From positions 38,366 to 102,365 of the forward strand of contig JAWKXQ010000008.1 of NCBI GenBank assembly GCA_041396905.1: DNA of 64,000 nucleotides, read 5' to 3'. This document shows, piece after piece, positions 52,124 to 61,423 of this stretch. Within the stretch, counting starts at the first letter, position 1, and every line of letters starts with the position of its first letter. The DNA is from JACXVD01 sp020446665 (lineage in GTDB: Bacteria; Pseudomonadota; Alphaproteobacteria; Sphingomonadales; Sphingomonadaceae). The notes under the pieces were generated by a model that was given only the letters and a program-made list of their open reading frames with translations, was not told the origin of the DNA and ran no database searches. Position numbers and translations under genes: made by a program.

Positions 52124-53341
52124 TCAGTAAGCTTTGTGGATCTTCGCGATCGCAAAGGGCAGCTTCAGGATATCGTGGTTGTCGGCGATCCACTGCTTCT
52201 GCTCCTCGCTCAGTCTGTCGTTCGACGATTTGACCTCGACGAATTTGAACTCGTCTTCGCGATACAAGAGGAGGTCGGGCCAACCGAGGTATCGGTCCCA
52301 GTAGCCCTCGACGAGATAGCGCAGTATCGATTTGATCGTCTCGAACGGCAGGATTTCGAGTAGGCGCCGTGCTCGCGCGATATCCTCAGGCCTGTGTGCC
52401 CAAAGATACTGCCGCAGCCCTTCGCTCGGCTCGAGCCAGTAGTCGAACAACCAGAGCGGATCGTCGTCGAGCAATATCTCGTCGAAATGTTCGTCGATCG
52501 CAGCGGCACGTCGTTCGGCATATCCCTTGGAGCCGAAATCGCTCGGAAGATGCGTCCAGATCATCTCACCGGGGCGTTTCTCTTCGAACGCGATGCGGTC
52601 GCCGAAGCTGACCATCCGGCACAGCGGGTCGTCGTAGCCCTGGATGAGCATCCAGGTCATGGCGCCGAACAGTACATGGAACGGTACGCTCTCGAGTTGC
52701 AAAACCTGCCAACCCTGCGCGGCGTAGTGACGTGAAGCGAACTCCTCGGCGCTGATGACCTCGCTTCCGCTGACGATCTGGGCACCTTTCTTCCCGCCCT
52801 TGGCGTAGGTCGCTTCGAGTGCTTCGATCTCCACGCCGTATTGCGCGATCACCTCGGCCTGGGACTTTTCGGCAAAGGTATATTTGGGCTCGTTCGCATG
52901 CAGCGCTTTGATTTCTTCGAGGACAGTCTTCTCGAGTTGCTCGTGTGCCGAGCGGCGCTCGTCGTCACTTGCATTGGGATGTTCGACGTCCCAGTCGGCC
53001 TGTGCGGAGCGCTCGGCAAAGAAGAGTTCACGCCAGTAGTATCGCTTGATCTTGCTGGTGCGTCCGGGAATGGCTGCGGCGGGTGCCGGGTCGGCTGGCA
53101 GACCCCGGCATTCGCTGCAGATCGCTGGTTGGAACCCGTGCGTTACCGGAATGCGCTCCTGCGTTTCCAACTCACAGCCTTCTTTCAATTGATGGGCCAG
53201 AAATCGGCTGCCGAACGCCTCGTCGCATGCGCACATCATGACCGCACCGCAATCCGGACAGCGATATTTGCGGATCAATTCGTGCTGGTTGAGACAAACC
53301 CGGCTTGGATGTTCGCAGGTCGCGGCCGACGGCTCATTCAT
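52124..53341 (-). CDS. VRR-NUC nuclease with N-terminal zinc-binding region
   Basis: 405 residues from ATG 53341 (53344 is equally possible). The N terminus has cysteine/histidine clusters (CEHPSRVC, YRCPDCGAVMMCACDEAFG, ICSECRG) like zinc ribbons. The middle is helical. The C terminus carries a PD-(D/E)xK site of the VRR-NUC type: GWPDLLLYREDEFKFVEVKSSNDRLSEEQKQW (D, ExK, then QxxW). It starts inside the 3' end of the hipA-like gene, so it shares that operon. Likely acts on structured or foreign DNA; a defence role is inferred from the neighbours. Confidence 0.78.
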   Translation of the reverse strand: MNEPSAATCEHPSRVCLNQHELIRKYRCPDCGAVMMCACDEAFGSRFLAHQLKEGCELETQERIPVTHGFQPAICSECRGLPADPAPAAAIPGRTSKIKRYYWRELFFAERSAQADWDVEHPNASDDERRSAHEQLEKTVLEEIKALHANEPKYTFAEKSQAEVIAQYGVEIEALEATYAKGGKKGAQIVSGSEVISAEEFASRHYAAQGWQVLQLESVPFHVLFGAMTWMLIQGYDDPLCRMVSFGDRIAFEEKRPGEMIWTHLPSDFGSKGYAERRAAAIDEHFDEILLDDDPLWLFDYWLEPSEGLRQYLWAHRPEDIARARRLLEILPFETIKSILRYLVEGYWDRYLGWPDLLLYREDEFKFVEVKSSNDRLSEEQKQWIADNHDILKLPFAIAKIHKAY

Positions 53342-54598
53342 CATCGCTCGCCAGTCGGAAGCATGTTGCGAAACGTCCCTTGTCGGCGCCCCCCAGTCCG
53401 GCCTCGTCGAACAGAGGCTCCCAGCGCGCGGCGACAATGGTCCGCAACTCTGCGATGATGGCTATTGCCTCTTCCTGACCGAGGTCGAAAACCGCCGCTC
53501 CCGCCAGGGCATTTCCGAGCGTGGCATTGCGCCCTTCAGGGCCCACACCAAGCACTAGCCGCCGCTCAAGTCCAACCTGCGGCTTGGGCACGACATCGTA
53601 GAGCGGGGACAGGCGCCAGCCCTTGCCGTCGTGCAGGAATCCGTGGTTGCGCAGATGATCGTCGTCATTGGTGACGAGGATGTTGAACACCATCCGCTTG
53701 AACAGTTCGTGCAGGTCCTGACGGACCTGCGTGCCGTGCTGACGTAGGGCACCAGCAAGGTCAGCATAGCTGTAGCGGCTGACTTCGCTTTCATGCGCGC
53801 CAAGCATGGTTAGGCCCGATGCAAAATGACGCCGCTCCATCCGGTTGCCATGCGGGATCCGGTCGAACCGCTCGATCAGATAGATGTCGCGTTCGAACAC
53901 GCGTTTGAGATCGAGCGCGGGCACGTCGAGTCCGCATTCGCCTGGCGCATGGTGGCGTATTCCACCCGACATTCGGGAAAGCTGTCGTTGCGCGCTGGGA
54001 ACTTGGCGATCCAGGGCTGATCACCGATTTCGGTCGCGGCCTTTGGGCGCGCGCCACCCAGCGATAACCTGCAGTCAGCAGTTGCTTCAGGTTCTCATCG
54101 AGTTCCTCGACATGCTGCGCCCGCTCGGTCGCCTCGGCCAGTTCTTCGAGCGTGAAATGTCTGCCCGGCGCATCGCCTTCGCCCCCACGGCGTGATGCGC
54201 TGAGGGCGTTCGGGGTCGGGCCGAAGGCGAGGCAACCCACGCGATGTTCGCCCGAGGCGAGGATAAGGTCGATCTCGTTGGGCAGGCGATCACCCATGGC
54301 CTTGTACATGAGATACTGGCCCCAACCATCGGGTGCTGCATCGCGGATGCCGCGAAGACGGCGAACCCTTCGGTGCGGAAGGTGGCTGCTGCCGGCCTCA
54401 TGCAGCGGTAGAGCGACCGGATCGATCGATGCGGTCTGAGCGTTCAAGATAGCGACGGCCATAGGCGAATGTCGCAAACTCTTGTTGCGCGGCTCGTCGG
54501 TCATGGTGAGTAGCCCGGCGGGAACCGGACCTTCGGGCAGATGCGGCGAAGACAGGTGCGCACGCTCACCATGATCGATCAAAAAATCTCGGTGTCAT
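53334..54598 (-). pseudogene. hipA: HipA-like kinase gene broken by several indels
   Basis: Pieces of one HipA-family protein appear in all three minus frames: PEGPVPAGLLTMTDEPRN, FAYGRRYLER, GIRDAAPDGWG with MYKAMGDRLPNEIDLILASGEHRVGCLAFG, GARPKAATEIGDQPWIAKFPA, and, in frame to the end, VPALDLKRVFERDIYLIERFDR, FNILVTNDDDHLRNHGFL (catalytic Asn-Asp region) and LSPLYDVVP (DxG-like). Joining them needs at least six small indels, for instance near 54575, 54480, 54380, 54060 and 53955. No in-frame nonsense change is needed beyond the frameshifts. HipA kinases phosphorylate a target such as GltX and cause growth arrest. Confidence 0.75.
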
Positions 54599-54617
54599 CG
54601 CTGGTCCTATGCATGGG

Positions 54618-54916
54618 TCAAGCCGGCAATCGCGCGAGATCTTCGCTGATGCCCGCGCGATCGGCACTGGGGCAGCAAGCTCGGCAAGGCGGGCCGTCAT
54701 GCCGAACACGTGAGCGCGCTGGCGAGGACCGCAAGGCCAACCGTTGGGTCCTCGGCTTCCAGTCGCCGGTAATGTCTGCACCGAGACGAGCATGCGCTCT
54801 GCCATGAGCCGCTGCGGCAGTTTGCGCCGCCGCCGTGCGAGTGCAATGTCCTTGCCCAGCTGCGCGATGGCGCGCTGGCTATGGGGCGGCAGTCCGCTGG
54901 CGACTCCTGGAGGCAC
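54618..54916 (-). pseudogene. hipB: HipB-like Xre antitoxin gene, frameshifted
   Basis: GTG 54916 opens a frame reading LPPHSQRAIAQLGKDIALARRRRK and AERMLVSVQTL, an Xre helix-turn-helix. The next part, RRLEAEDPTVGLAVLASAL, is in another frame, and HVFGMTARLAELAAP returns to the first. At least two indels near 54765 and 54715 are needed. It ends ISEDLARLPA just before hipA. Antitoxin and operator-binding partner of the HipA-like kinase. Confidence 0.7.
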
Positions 54917-54934
54917 GTGGCATGGTTTGTAGAT

Positions 54935-54974
54935 GACATATCATGTCTATTCTGTCAATTTCACATGATATGTC
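54935..54974. promoter_or_regulatory. Paired palindromic operator sites upstream of hipB
   Basis: GACATATCATGT (54935-54946) and ACATGATATGTC (54963-54974) form a 12-bp perfect inverted repeat with a 16-base spacer. Each half is itself a small palindrome ACAT-N3-ATGT. The pair lies just before the hipB start, the usual place for HipB binding sites. Confidence 0.7.
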
Positions 54975-55044
54975 GTGGGGCTTTTTATTGCTTCACTGGT
55001 CGCGATAGACACCTTCCTATTCCGCCAAACAGTAGTCCTATTTC

Positions 55045-56101
55045 TCAGGCACGGACTTTGGCGAAGTCTGCCGCAAAAGTAGTCGATCACCTCCTGCCGC
55101 CTGGGTTCTCCGGGCGAAACTCCCGCTGCTCTTCAAAATCAAGGCTCGGAACAAGGTGATGAACTGGTTCTCACCATAGAGCGACATCAATTCATCCGGA
55201 TCGATCCCGTCGGTTCGATGCCCGGTCATGACGTGCGTTGCTTCAAGCGCGGCACCGATCATGACGTCAGCAAGCTGGACGGCCGGACTGTCCTTTGAAT
55301 CGACCTGACGCACTTCGGCAAGCTTGAGCGGGAAATTGAAGCTGGCAATCTCGGTTTGCCGGAGTTCGACCTCGTCCTCATGCTCGATCAATCGCTGCAG
55401 TAAGACATTATATCGCTCAAGGTTCTTCGAACGATCGTGTTCGACACGGTAAGATTGGTCGGACATGACTTCCATTCGGCTAATTAACGACTGAAGCACG
55501 ACCAGCGCGGCATCAGTATCGACGCCGGGAGTAGCTATGGCCGAAAGGCACGCCGGCGCGGCATATTGCGCGAGCGGACCGATGGCCTCGGGGAACTCGT
55601 GCCAGCTTGTCGTGCGGGCTGCATGAACGAGTTCCCGCAGGGCATCTGCACTCTTCTCCTTCACGGCGTATTGGAAGGCTGCGAGCATTTCGTCGAATTG
55701 CGGATCGCCCAGCAAAGTTCGACCGGTCATCGTCAGCAGCGACGCCATCGCATAGTTTTGACCATCTTCGTAGAAGTTGTGGCCCAGATCATAATACCAT
55801 GGCTCGACCGCATAGTCGCAAAACATGAGGACGAGCAAAAAACGCTTGTCGCACACATAGGTAACACTCTTGTAGTCGGCGGCAGGTCGCGCAGCAGTGC
55901 AATAAGCCGGGGGCGGATTACCGGGCGCCAGACAGGGCGCGATATTTGAGTTCGTTCGCCTGCAACTTTGAAATGCTCACGGATCAGGCGAGTAGCATCC
56001 TCGTCACTGATCGCGATTGCCGCCGCGCCCTGGAAGGGCTGGTCGGCATTGAGCAGGTCAAAGCCCGTATAGCCGCTCTCATCGATCCGGTAGCAATCCA
56101 T
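55045..56101 (-). pseudogene. DUF3800 protein gene, frameshifted
   Basis: From ATG 56101 the protein reads YRIDESGYTGFDLLNADQPFQG, the IDESG start of DUF3800 (an RNase H-like fold). It then switches frame to KLQANELKYRALSGAR, again to RLIALLRDLP, then to a long clean stretch YVCDKRFLLVLMFCDYAVEPWYYD and VQLADVMIGAALEATHVM (the second acidic LAD motif). The end, SLDFEEQREFR and IDYFAADFAKVRA, needs two further shifts. The TGA at 55045-55047 matches the family end. About five indels in all. DUF3800 is common in defence islands and mobile elements. Confidence 0.7.
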
Positions 56102-56192
56102 GCTTCATTTAGAATGAAAACAGGCCGGGTTGACAAGAAGCTTAGCGGCGACTGACGAACACTTCCGAACGGACATAAGTCCGTCACCAAGC

Positions 56193-56561
56193 TCATCCCG
56201 ACTGCGTATTGTCGATCGCCTCAAGCACATCCACCAGCTGCGCGCGCAGGCCGGACAGCCTGACCGCAAGCACGAGATCGCGCCTGTCAGCGAGTTCAAG
56301 CACTGCCCGCAATATCTGATCCGAGTGCCGCATCAGGATAACGAGATTGTCCGCGCTCGGGCAGTTCTGCCGCCGAACCACCTGCACCGCCCGCTCGTTG
56401 GAGTTCGTCAACCTGGCAACGGTTTTGACCGCGAGCCGAGCGCGCCGAATTCCTCCTTCAGCGCCGATGCCAGGGCTTCACTCCAGCACGGATGGCGACA
56501 GTTCCGAAAAGTCTTTCCTGATTTCGACTGGAATAATTCGGTCCTTCTTGGTGAACGACAT
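56193..56561 (-). pseudogene. Small DNA-binding-type protein gene, frameshifted
   Basis: The start MSFTKKDRIIPVEIRKDFSE and, in other frames, EALASALKEEFGALG, TVARLTNSNERAV, then PSADNLVILMRHSDQILRAVLELADRRDL align into one protein of about 120 residues. The middle looks like a phage-type helix-turn-helix (RLTNSNERAVxxWFxGxNxPSA). At least three indels break it near 56480, 56430 and 56405. Sits before the DUF3800 gene on the same strand. Confidence 0.55.
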
Positions 56562-56670
56562 GGCCCCTGATCTCCCAATAAGTTTCACGGGAATCGGAGG
56601 GTGTCATTCCCCCGCGGGAGGAAAGCACTGGGCAGATGCAGGCGAACGAAGAACAGACCGGGCAGGGATC

Positions 56671-58199
56671 ATGACGGACCAATGGTCCGGGCCGCGCAAT
56701 ATGTGCGTATGTCGACCGAGCATCAGAAGTACTCGACGGAGAACCAGGCCGAGATCATCGCGCAGTATGCTGCCAGACGCGGTTTCGAGATCATCAAGAC
56801 TTACGAGGACTCGGGCAAGAGCGGGCTGAAGCTCGAAGGTCGCCTGGCTCTGCAGCAACTGATCGACGATGTCCGGGCAGGACGGGCCGACTTCGAGGCC
56901 GTGCTCGTCTATGACGTCAGCTCAGCCGCTTTCAGGATGCCGACGAAAGTGCCTATTACGAATTCATCTGTCGCGAGGGCGGTATCACCGTCCATTATTG
57001 TGCCGAGCAGTTTGAGAACGACGGCAGCCTGAGCGCCACGATCATCAAGAGCATGAAGCGGGCCATGGCTGGCGAATACAGCCGCGAACTGTCGGCTATG
57101 GCCTCACCGACAATGCCGCCTGATCCGACTCGGATACCGCCAAGGTGGTCCGGCCGGCTATGGCTTGCGCCGGGTGCTGGTCGACGAGCATGGGCAGGTT
57201 AAGGCCGAACTGGCCCGCGGTGAGCATAAGAGCCTGCAGACCGACCGGGTCATTTTGCAACCGGGGCCGCCCGAGGAGGTCGAGACAGTCCGGCGCCTCT
57301 ACCGAATGTCTGGTGCAGCAGCGCAGCGAAAGCGAGATCGCAGAAGTACTCAATGGCGAAGGGCTTCGGACCGACCTTGGCCGCGAGTGGACGCGCGGGA
57401 CCGTCCACCAGATCCTAACCAATGAGAAATACATCGGCAACAACGTCTACAACCGCATCTCCTACAAGCTGAAGCGGCGAAGCGCGTCGCCAATCCGCCC
57501 GATATGTGGGTGCGACAAGCTGGTGCCTTCGAGCCGATCGTCGAGCAGGATTTCTTCGACGCAGCCCAGCGCATTATCCAGGAACGCTCGCGCCGCTTCA
57601 CCGACCAGGAATTGCTCGACCGCCTGTCAGAACTGTTTGCTGACAAGGGATGGCTCTCAGGCGTCATTATCGATGAGTTGGAGGACATGCCGTCGAGTTC
57701 GACCTTCCGGCACCGCTTTGGCAGCCTGACCCGTGCTTACGAGCTGGTCGGCTACACGCCGTCGCGCGACTACAGCTACATTGAAATCAACCGGGCGCTG
57801 CGTGCCATGCATCCGGACATTGTCGCGTCTGTAATCGGCGATATCGAGGCGCAGGGCGGCGCAGTCGAGCGCGATCCTGTGTCCGACCTGCTGCGGATCA
57901 ATGAAGAGTTCACCGTCGCACTTGTGATCGCCCGCTGCCACGCTTCGCCCGCCGGCGGCCTGCGCTGGCAGGTTCGCTTCGATAGCGGCCTTCGTCCCGA
58001 CCTGACCATTACGGTCCGGATGGAGGACGACAACCGCACAGTGCGCGATTACTATTTGTTCCCCTGGCTCGACCTCAGCCGGACACCGAAGCTGCGCCTC
58101 GCGCCCGACAATGGCATCCTGCTCGACGCCTTTCGCTACGATAGCCTTGATGCCTTCATAGAACTGACCCGCCGTGGCTCGCTGAGGACGGCGGCATGA
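56671..58199 (+). pseudogene. Large serine recombinase gene, interrupted by several indels
   Basis: The resolvase domain reads YVRMSTEHQKYSTENQAEII (catalytic Ser in YxRxST), EDSGKSGLKLEGR and FEAVLVYDVS. It shifts frame near 56690, 56925 (with loss of part of the usual SRWGRFQD), 57090, 57310 and 57480, with recombinase-domain pieces FICREGGITVHYCAEQF, RAMAGEYSRELS, GLRRVLVDEHGQVKAEL and GREWTRGTVHQILTNEKYIGNNVYNR between. The last 231 residues from 57504 are a clean frame, with no homology that I recognise beyond this recombinase group. It overlaps the first ParB gene by 4 bases. Confidence 0.8.
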
Positions 58200-59080
58200 G
58201 CGACGCGACCACCGAAATCAGGCAGGTCCCGATCGATCTGATCACCGTGCTCAATCCGCGCGTGCGCAACAAGCGGGTGTTTCAGGAACTGGTTGATTCT
58301 ATAGCCGCGCTTGGCCTCAAAAAGCCAATCACGGTGAGTCAGCGTCCGGGCAAGAACCGCTACGATCTGGTCTGCGGACAAGGCCGGCTTGAAGCCTTCA
58401 TCGCGCTCGGGGCTTCAGAGATTCCTGCCATGGTTGTTGAAGCCAGCGAAGAAGACTGTTTCGTGATGAGCCTGGTCGAGAACCTCGCCCGGCGCCAGCA
58501 CAGCCCGCTCGAACTGGTCCACGGCATCGGCGAACTGTCGCAGCGCGGCTATTCGCATGCCGAGATCGCCGAGAAGGTCGGCTTTTCGATCGACTATGTC
58601 GCTGCCATCTGCGTCTTGCTTGAGCGCGGGGAAGAAAAGCTCATCAATGCGGTCGAGCGCGGCACAATACCGCATTCGATCGCCATGGAGATTGCCAAGG
58701 CGAGAGAGGGCGAAGTCCAGCAGGCGCTGGCCGAGCTTTACGAGGAGAACAAACTGCCTGGAAATCAGGTTCTGGCGATCCGTAAAATCATCGAACAACG
58801 GAAAACCAGTGGCAAGCAGGTCCATCGCAATTCGCGGTCGGACGTGCGGCCACGGCGGATCAGTTCGGAAAGCCTGATCCGCTCCTACCAGCGCGAGACC
58901 GAACGCCAGAAACTGCTCATAAAGCGCGCCTCGCTCGCGCGCAGCCGCCTGCTGTTCGTGTCTAACGCCTTGCGGCGTCTGCTGGCGGATGAGCATTTTG
59001 TCACGCTGATGCGTGCCGAGGGGATCACCTCGCTACCTGAAGCGCTCGCCGAGCGAGTCGGGTCGGTGGCTGCATCATGA
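58196..59080 (+). CDS. ParB/RepB-like partition protein (first of a pair)
   Basis: 294 residues, intact. ParB N-terminal nuclease-like fold (LITVLNPRVRNKRVFQELVDSIAALGLKKPITVSQR, YDLVCGQGRLEAFIALGASEIPAMVV, VENLARRQHSPLELVHGI) and a KorB-like helix-turn-helix (YSHAEIAEKVGFSIDYVAAICVLLERG). The C-terminal 100 residues are basic. It lies in a recombinase-ParB-ParB run with 4-base overlaps. No parA is adjacent, so it may bind DNA for the recombinase rather than segregate a replicon. Confidence 0.82.
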   Translation: MSDATTEIRQVPIDLITVLNPRVRNKRVFQELVDSIAALGLKKPITVSQRPGKNRYDLVCGQGRLEAFIALGASEIPAMVVEASEEDCFVMSLVENLARRQHSPLELVHGIGELSQRGYSHAEIAEKVGFSIDYVAAICVLLERGEEKLINAVERGTIPHSIAMEIAKAREGEVQQALAELYEENKLPGNQVLAIRKIIEQRKTSGKQVHRNSRSDVRPRRISSESLIRSYQRETERQKLLIKRASLARSRLLFVSNALRRLLADEHFVTLMRAEGITSLPEALAERVGSVAAS

Positions 59081-59969
59081 TCAAGCCGATCAGGATCGCC
59101 TTCGAGCAGGACGTGGTCACGCTCCCCGTGGACAAGCTGCTGCCGACCAAAGCTCTGCCCAAGGCTTTGACGAAGGGTGTCAAATACAGCCGGATCGCTG
59201 CTTCAATCTCCGAGGTAGGCATCATCGAGCCGCTGTCGGTCGCTAAGCAGAAGGGCGAAACTTATCTCTTGCTCGACGGTCATGTCCGCCTCGCTGCACT
59301 GCGTGAGCAGAATGTCGGAGTGGCGCCGTGCATCATCGCGCATGATGACGAATCCTTCACCTACAACAAACGGGTCAATCGCCTTGCCGTGATTCAGGAG
59401 CACTACATGATCGTGCGGGCGCTCGATCGCGGCGTCTCCGAAGAAAAGCTCGCCCGGGCACTCAATGTCGACATCAAGGTGATCCGCAACCGGCGGCACC
59501 TCCTGCGGGGTATCAGCCGACGTCGCCGAACTGCTCAAGGATAAGCCGGTTGGCCATGTCGCCTTCCAGAAACTGCGCAAGATGAAACCCATCCGTCAGC
59601 TCGAAGTTGCCGAACTGATGGTTTCGGCGAACAACTTCACTTCGTCTTATGCCAAGGCATTGCTGGCAACGACCAGGCCTGAAGACCTTCACAACCCTGA
59701 AGAGCAGCGCAAGGCACGGGTCTCTCGACCGAGCAGATGGAAAGGCTCGAACGAGAAATGGCCGAGCTTAGCACCGATTATAAGGAGCTGGAGATGTCCT
59801 ACGGCGACGACATGCTCGTGCTGGTCGTGGCCTCGGGATTTCTGAACGCCTGCTCGGCAAAGCCTCCGAGATCGAGCGGTTCCTCGACACACGCCATCCC
59901 GAGTTTCTGGAGAATTTCAGGTCGATTGTTCAGGCGACCTCGCTCGACCAACCGTCAGCGACCGGCTGA
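59077..59969 (+). pseudogene. Second ParB-like protein gene, frameshifted
   Basis: The first 145 residues are clean: VVTLPVDKLLPTKALPKALTKGVKYSRIAASISEVGIIEPLSVAK, YLLLDGHVRLAALREQ and the region before INVDIKVIRNRRHLLRGI. It then changes frame near 59515 (DVAELLKDKPVGHVAFQKLRKM), 59725 (STEQMERLEREMAELS) and 59840 (ERLLGKASEIERFLDTRHPEFL) to a stop at 59967-59969. Three single-base indels restore one protein of about 295 residues. Partner of the preceding ParB-like protein. Confidence 0.75.
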
Positions 59970-60089
59970 GCTGCCTGACATGATGGGGACCGGGACCCGA
60001 AAGCGCCGGGACCGTCGGAGAAGCCGCCGTGTGGGGCGGATCAAGGGCGGCGGCGGGAAGGGCGGCGACCCCGCAGGAAGCCCGCCAGG

Positions 60090-60189
60090 CCAGTCGTCAT
60101 AGGACTGGCTGCATGCCGCTTGCGGCATGTTTGGGGATGAGGGCGACCCGGGGCGCGTTGGTGTGGGGGACCGGCGCGCCCCGCTTTTT
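60090..60189 (+). terminator. Hairpins and probable terminator after the ParB pair
   Basis: In the 240-base gap lie CCAGTC-N7-GACTGG (60090-60108), CATGCCGC-TT-GCGGCATG (60112-60129), and GGGGCGCG (60150-60157) with CGCGCCCC (60175-60182) followed by GCTTTTT. The last fits a Rho-independent terminator with a long loop. The others could be repeats linked to the mobile element. Confidence 0.45.
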
Positions 60190-60209
60190 GGGCAGCTGTC
60201 ATTTGGAAC

Positions 60210-60617
60210 TCAGGCGCTGAGCAGCCACCACGCGGGCACCAGCAGAGCAGCATAGGTCGTCATCATGGCGATGCCGCGCGGGGCGGGCTTAAGCGGGATG
60301 AATGTCATGGAAATGGCGTGCAGGATACGCCCGGCTACAAAGGCCCCGCCGACGATCCATAGTCCGTTTTCAGGCGCGCCGCGCCACTCACTCAGAGCGA
60401 GTAGTATCAGCGCCATGGGGACATATTCGATGAAGTTGCCAAAGGCCCTGTCGGCATTGCGTAGCCCTTCATTGCCCGCATCGCCAAATACGGCGGCATG
60501 GATAACTCCGGCTTTCATCCCGATCATGGCGCGGCGCATGGAGACTTGCAGGGTCAGCGGCAACATGATCAGGGCGAGCAGTCCGGCGATAGTGGCAGTA
60601 ATGGGCAATGCGGTCAT
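60210..60617 (-). CDS. MAPEG-family membrane protein
   Basis: 135 residues, four transmembrane helices. GNEGLRNADRAFGNFIEYVPMALILLALSEWRGAP is typical of the MAPEG fold, a group that includes microsomal glutathione transferases. Third gene of an ArsR-SRPBCC-MAPEG run, 11 bases after the SRPBCC gene. Confidence 0.85.
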   Translation of the reverse strand: MTALPITATIAGLLALIMLPLTLQVSMRRAMIGMKAGVIHAAVFGDAGNEGLRNADRAFGNFIEYVPMALILLALSEWRGAPENGLWIVGGAFVAGRILHAISMTFIPLKPAPRGIAMMTTYAALLVPAWWLLSA

Positions 60618-60628
60618 GCGGTGTTCCC

Positions 60629-61084
60629 CTATGATTTGGTTGCGAGCAATTGTTCCAGCCGCCCGAGCGCACCCAGCCAGCCCTCGGCGTGTCGTTGGGG
60701 CATGTTCAATTCGGCGAGACGGCTGTGATGCAAGGTGAGTTTGGTGCCTTGCGGCACCGGCGCAAAGTCTATCTCGACCAGCGATTTTATCCCGGCGTGG
60801 ATGTCAGGTGGCAGCCAGCACCACGAAAAGCTCAATCGCCGCGGTCGGTCGATAGTGAGAAAGCGCCCTTCGAGGTGGAGGTCGCCTTCATCGGGCTTGG
60901 CGTAGCAAAAGCGATAGGCCCCCTCGCTTGCGAAATGGAATGCTTCGACTGTCAGGCTAATGCTGTTGTGCGGCGCGAGCCACTGCGCAATCGCCTCCGC
61001 ACTGGCAAAGGCGGCGAAGACCTTCTCCGGCGGATGGGCAAAATGACGAGTGATCGTCAGGCTGTCTTCGCCGATCGCGGTCAT
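60629..61084 (-). CDS. SRPBCC (AHSA1-type) domain protein
   Basis: 151 residues. LTITRHFAHPPEKVFAAFASAEAIAQWLAP, then FLTIDRPRRLSFSW and TKLTLHHSRLAE with HAEGWLGALGRLEQLL at the end: the AHSA1-like helix-grip fold. It overlaps the ArsR gene by 4 bases. Such pairs, regulator plus START-like protein, are common; the ligand is unknown. Confidence 0.88.
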   Translation of the reverse strand: MTAIGEDSLTITRHFAHPPEKVFAAFASAEAIAQWLAPHNSISLTVEAFHFASEGAYRFCYAKPDEGDLHLEGRFLTIDRPRRLSFSWCWLPPDIHAGIKSLVEIDFAPVPQGTKLTLHHSRLAELNMPQRHAEGWLGALGRLEQLLATKS

Positions 61085-61410
61085 GAGCCCTGCTCGTCGA
61101 GATAGTCGCCAAGCTGGTCGAGACTGTGATTCCAGAGCTTGCTGTGGCGCTCCATCCAGCTGCGCGCCGGGGCCAGCCCGCCAGGGACCAGCGCGTAATA
61201 GCGGTTGCGCCCTTCCCTGCGTGCGGCGACCAGCCCGGCTGTCTCCAGCACCTTCAGATGTTTTGAAATGGTCGGCATCGCACTGGCAAAGCGTCCGGCA
61301 ATCTCGCCTGCGGGCAGCTCGCCTTCGCTTTCGAGGAACCGGATGATCGCACGACGTGTGCCATCACCCAGTGCGTGGAAGGCATGATCGAGGGAGGAAA
61401 GTGAATTCAT
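61081..61410 (-). CDS. ArsR-family regulator of the SRPBCC operon
   Basis: 109 residues from ATG 61410 (the TTG at 61416 is a weaker start). Winged helix: HALGDGTRRAIIRFLESEGELPAGEIAGRF, TISKHLKVLETAGLVAARREGRNRYY. No cysteine pair, so not a metal sensor. Starts directly at a 14-bp palindrome. Confidence 0.88.
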   Translation of the reverse strand: MNSLSSLDHAFHALGDGTRRAIIRFLESEGELPAGEIAGRFASAMPTISKHLKVLETAGLVAARREGRNRYYALVPGGLAPARSWMERHSKLWNHSLDQLGDYLDEQGS

Positions 61411-61423
61411 AGCCAATTGGCTA
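61410..61423. promoter_or_regulatory. Palindromic operator at the ArsR start
   Basis: TAGCCAATTGGCTA, a 14-bp perfect palindrome, touches the ATG of the ArsR-family gene. Probable autoregulatory site. Confidence 0.6.

Noticed and set aside
57504..58199. Intact 231-codon frame as an independent gene
   Set aside because: It continues the recombinase after a frameshift; the break point lies inside a region alignable with the preceding part and there is no start signal.
60090..60129. Hairpins as an attachment site
   Set aside because: No matching direct repeat or tRNA gene was found at the other side of the block within the window.
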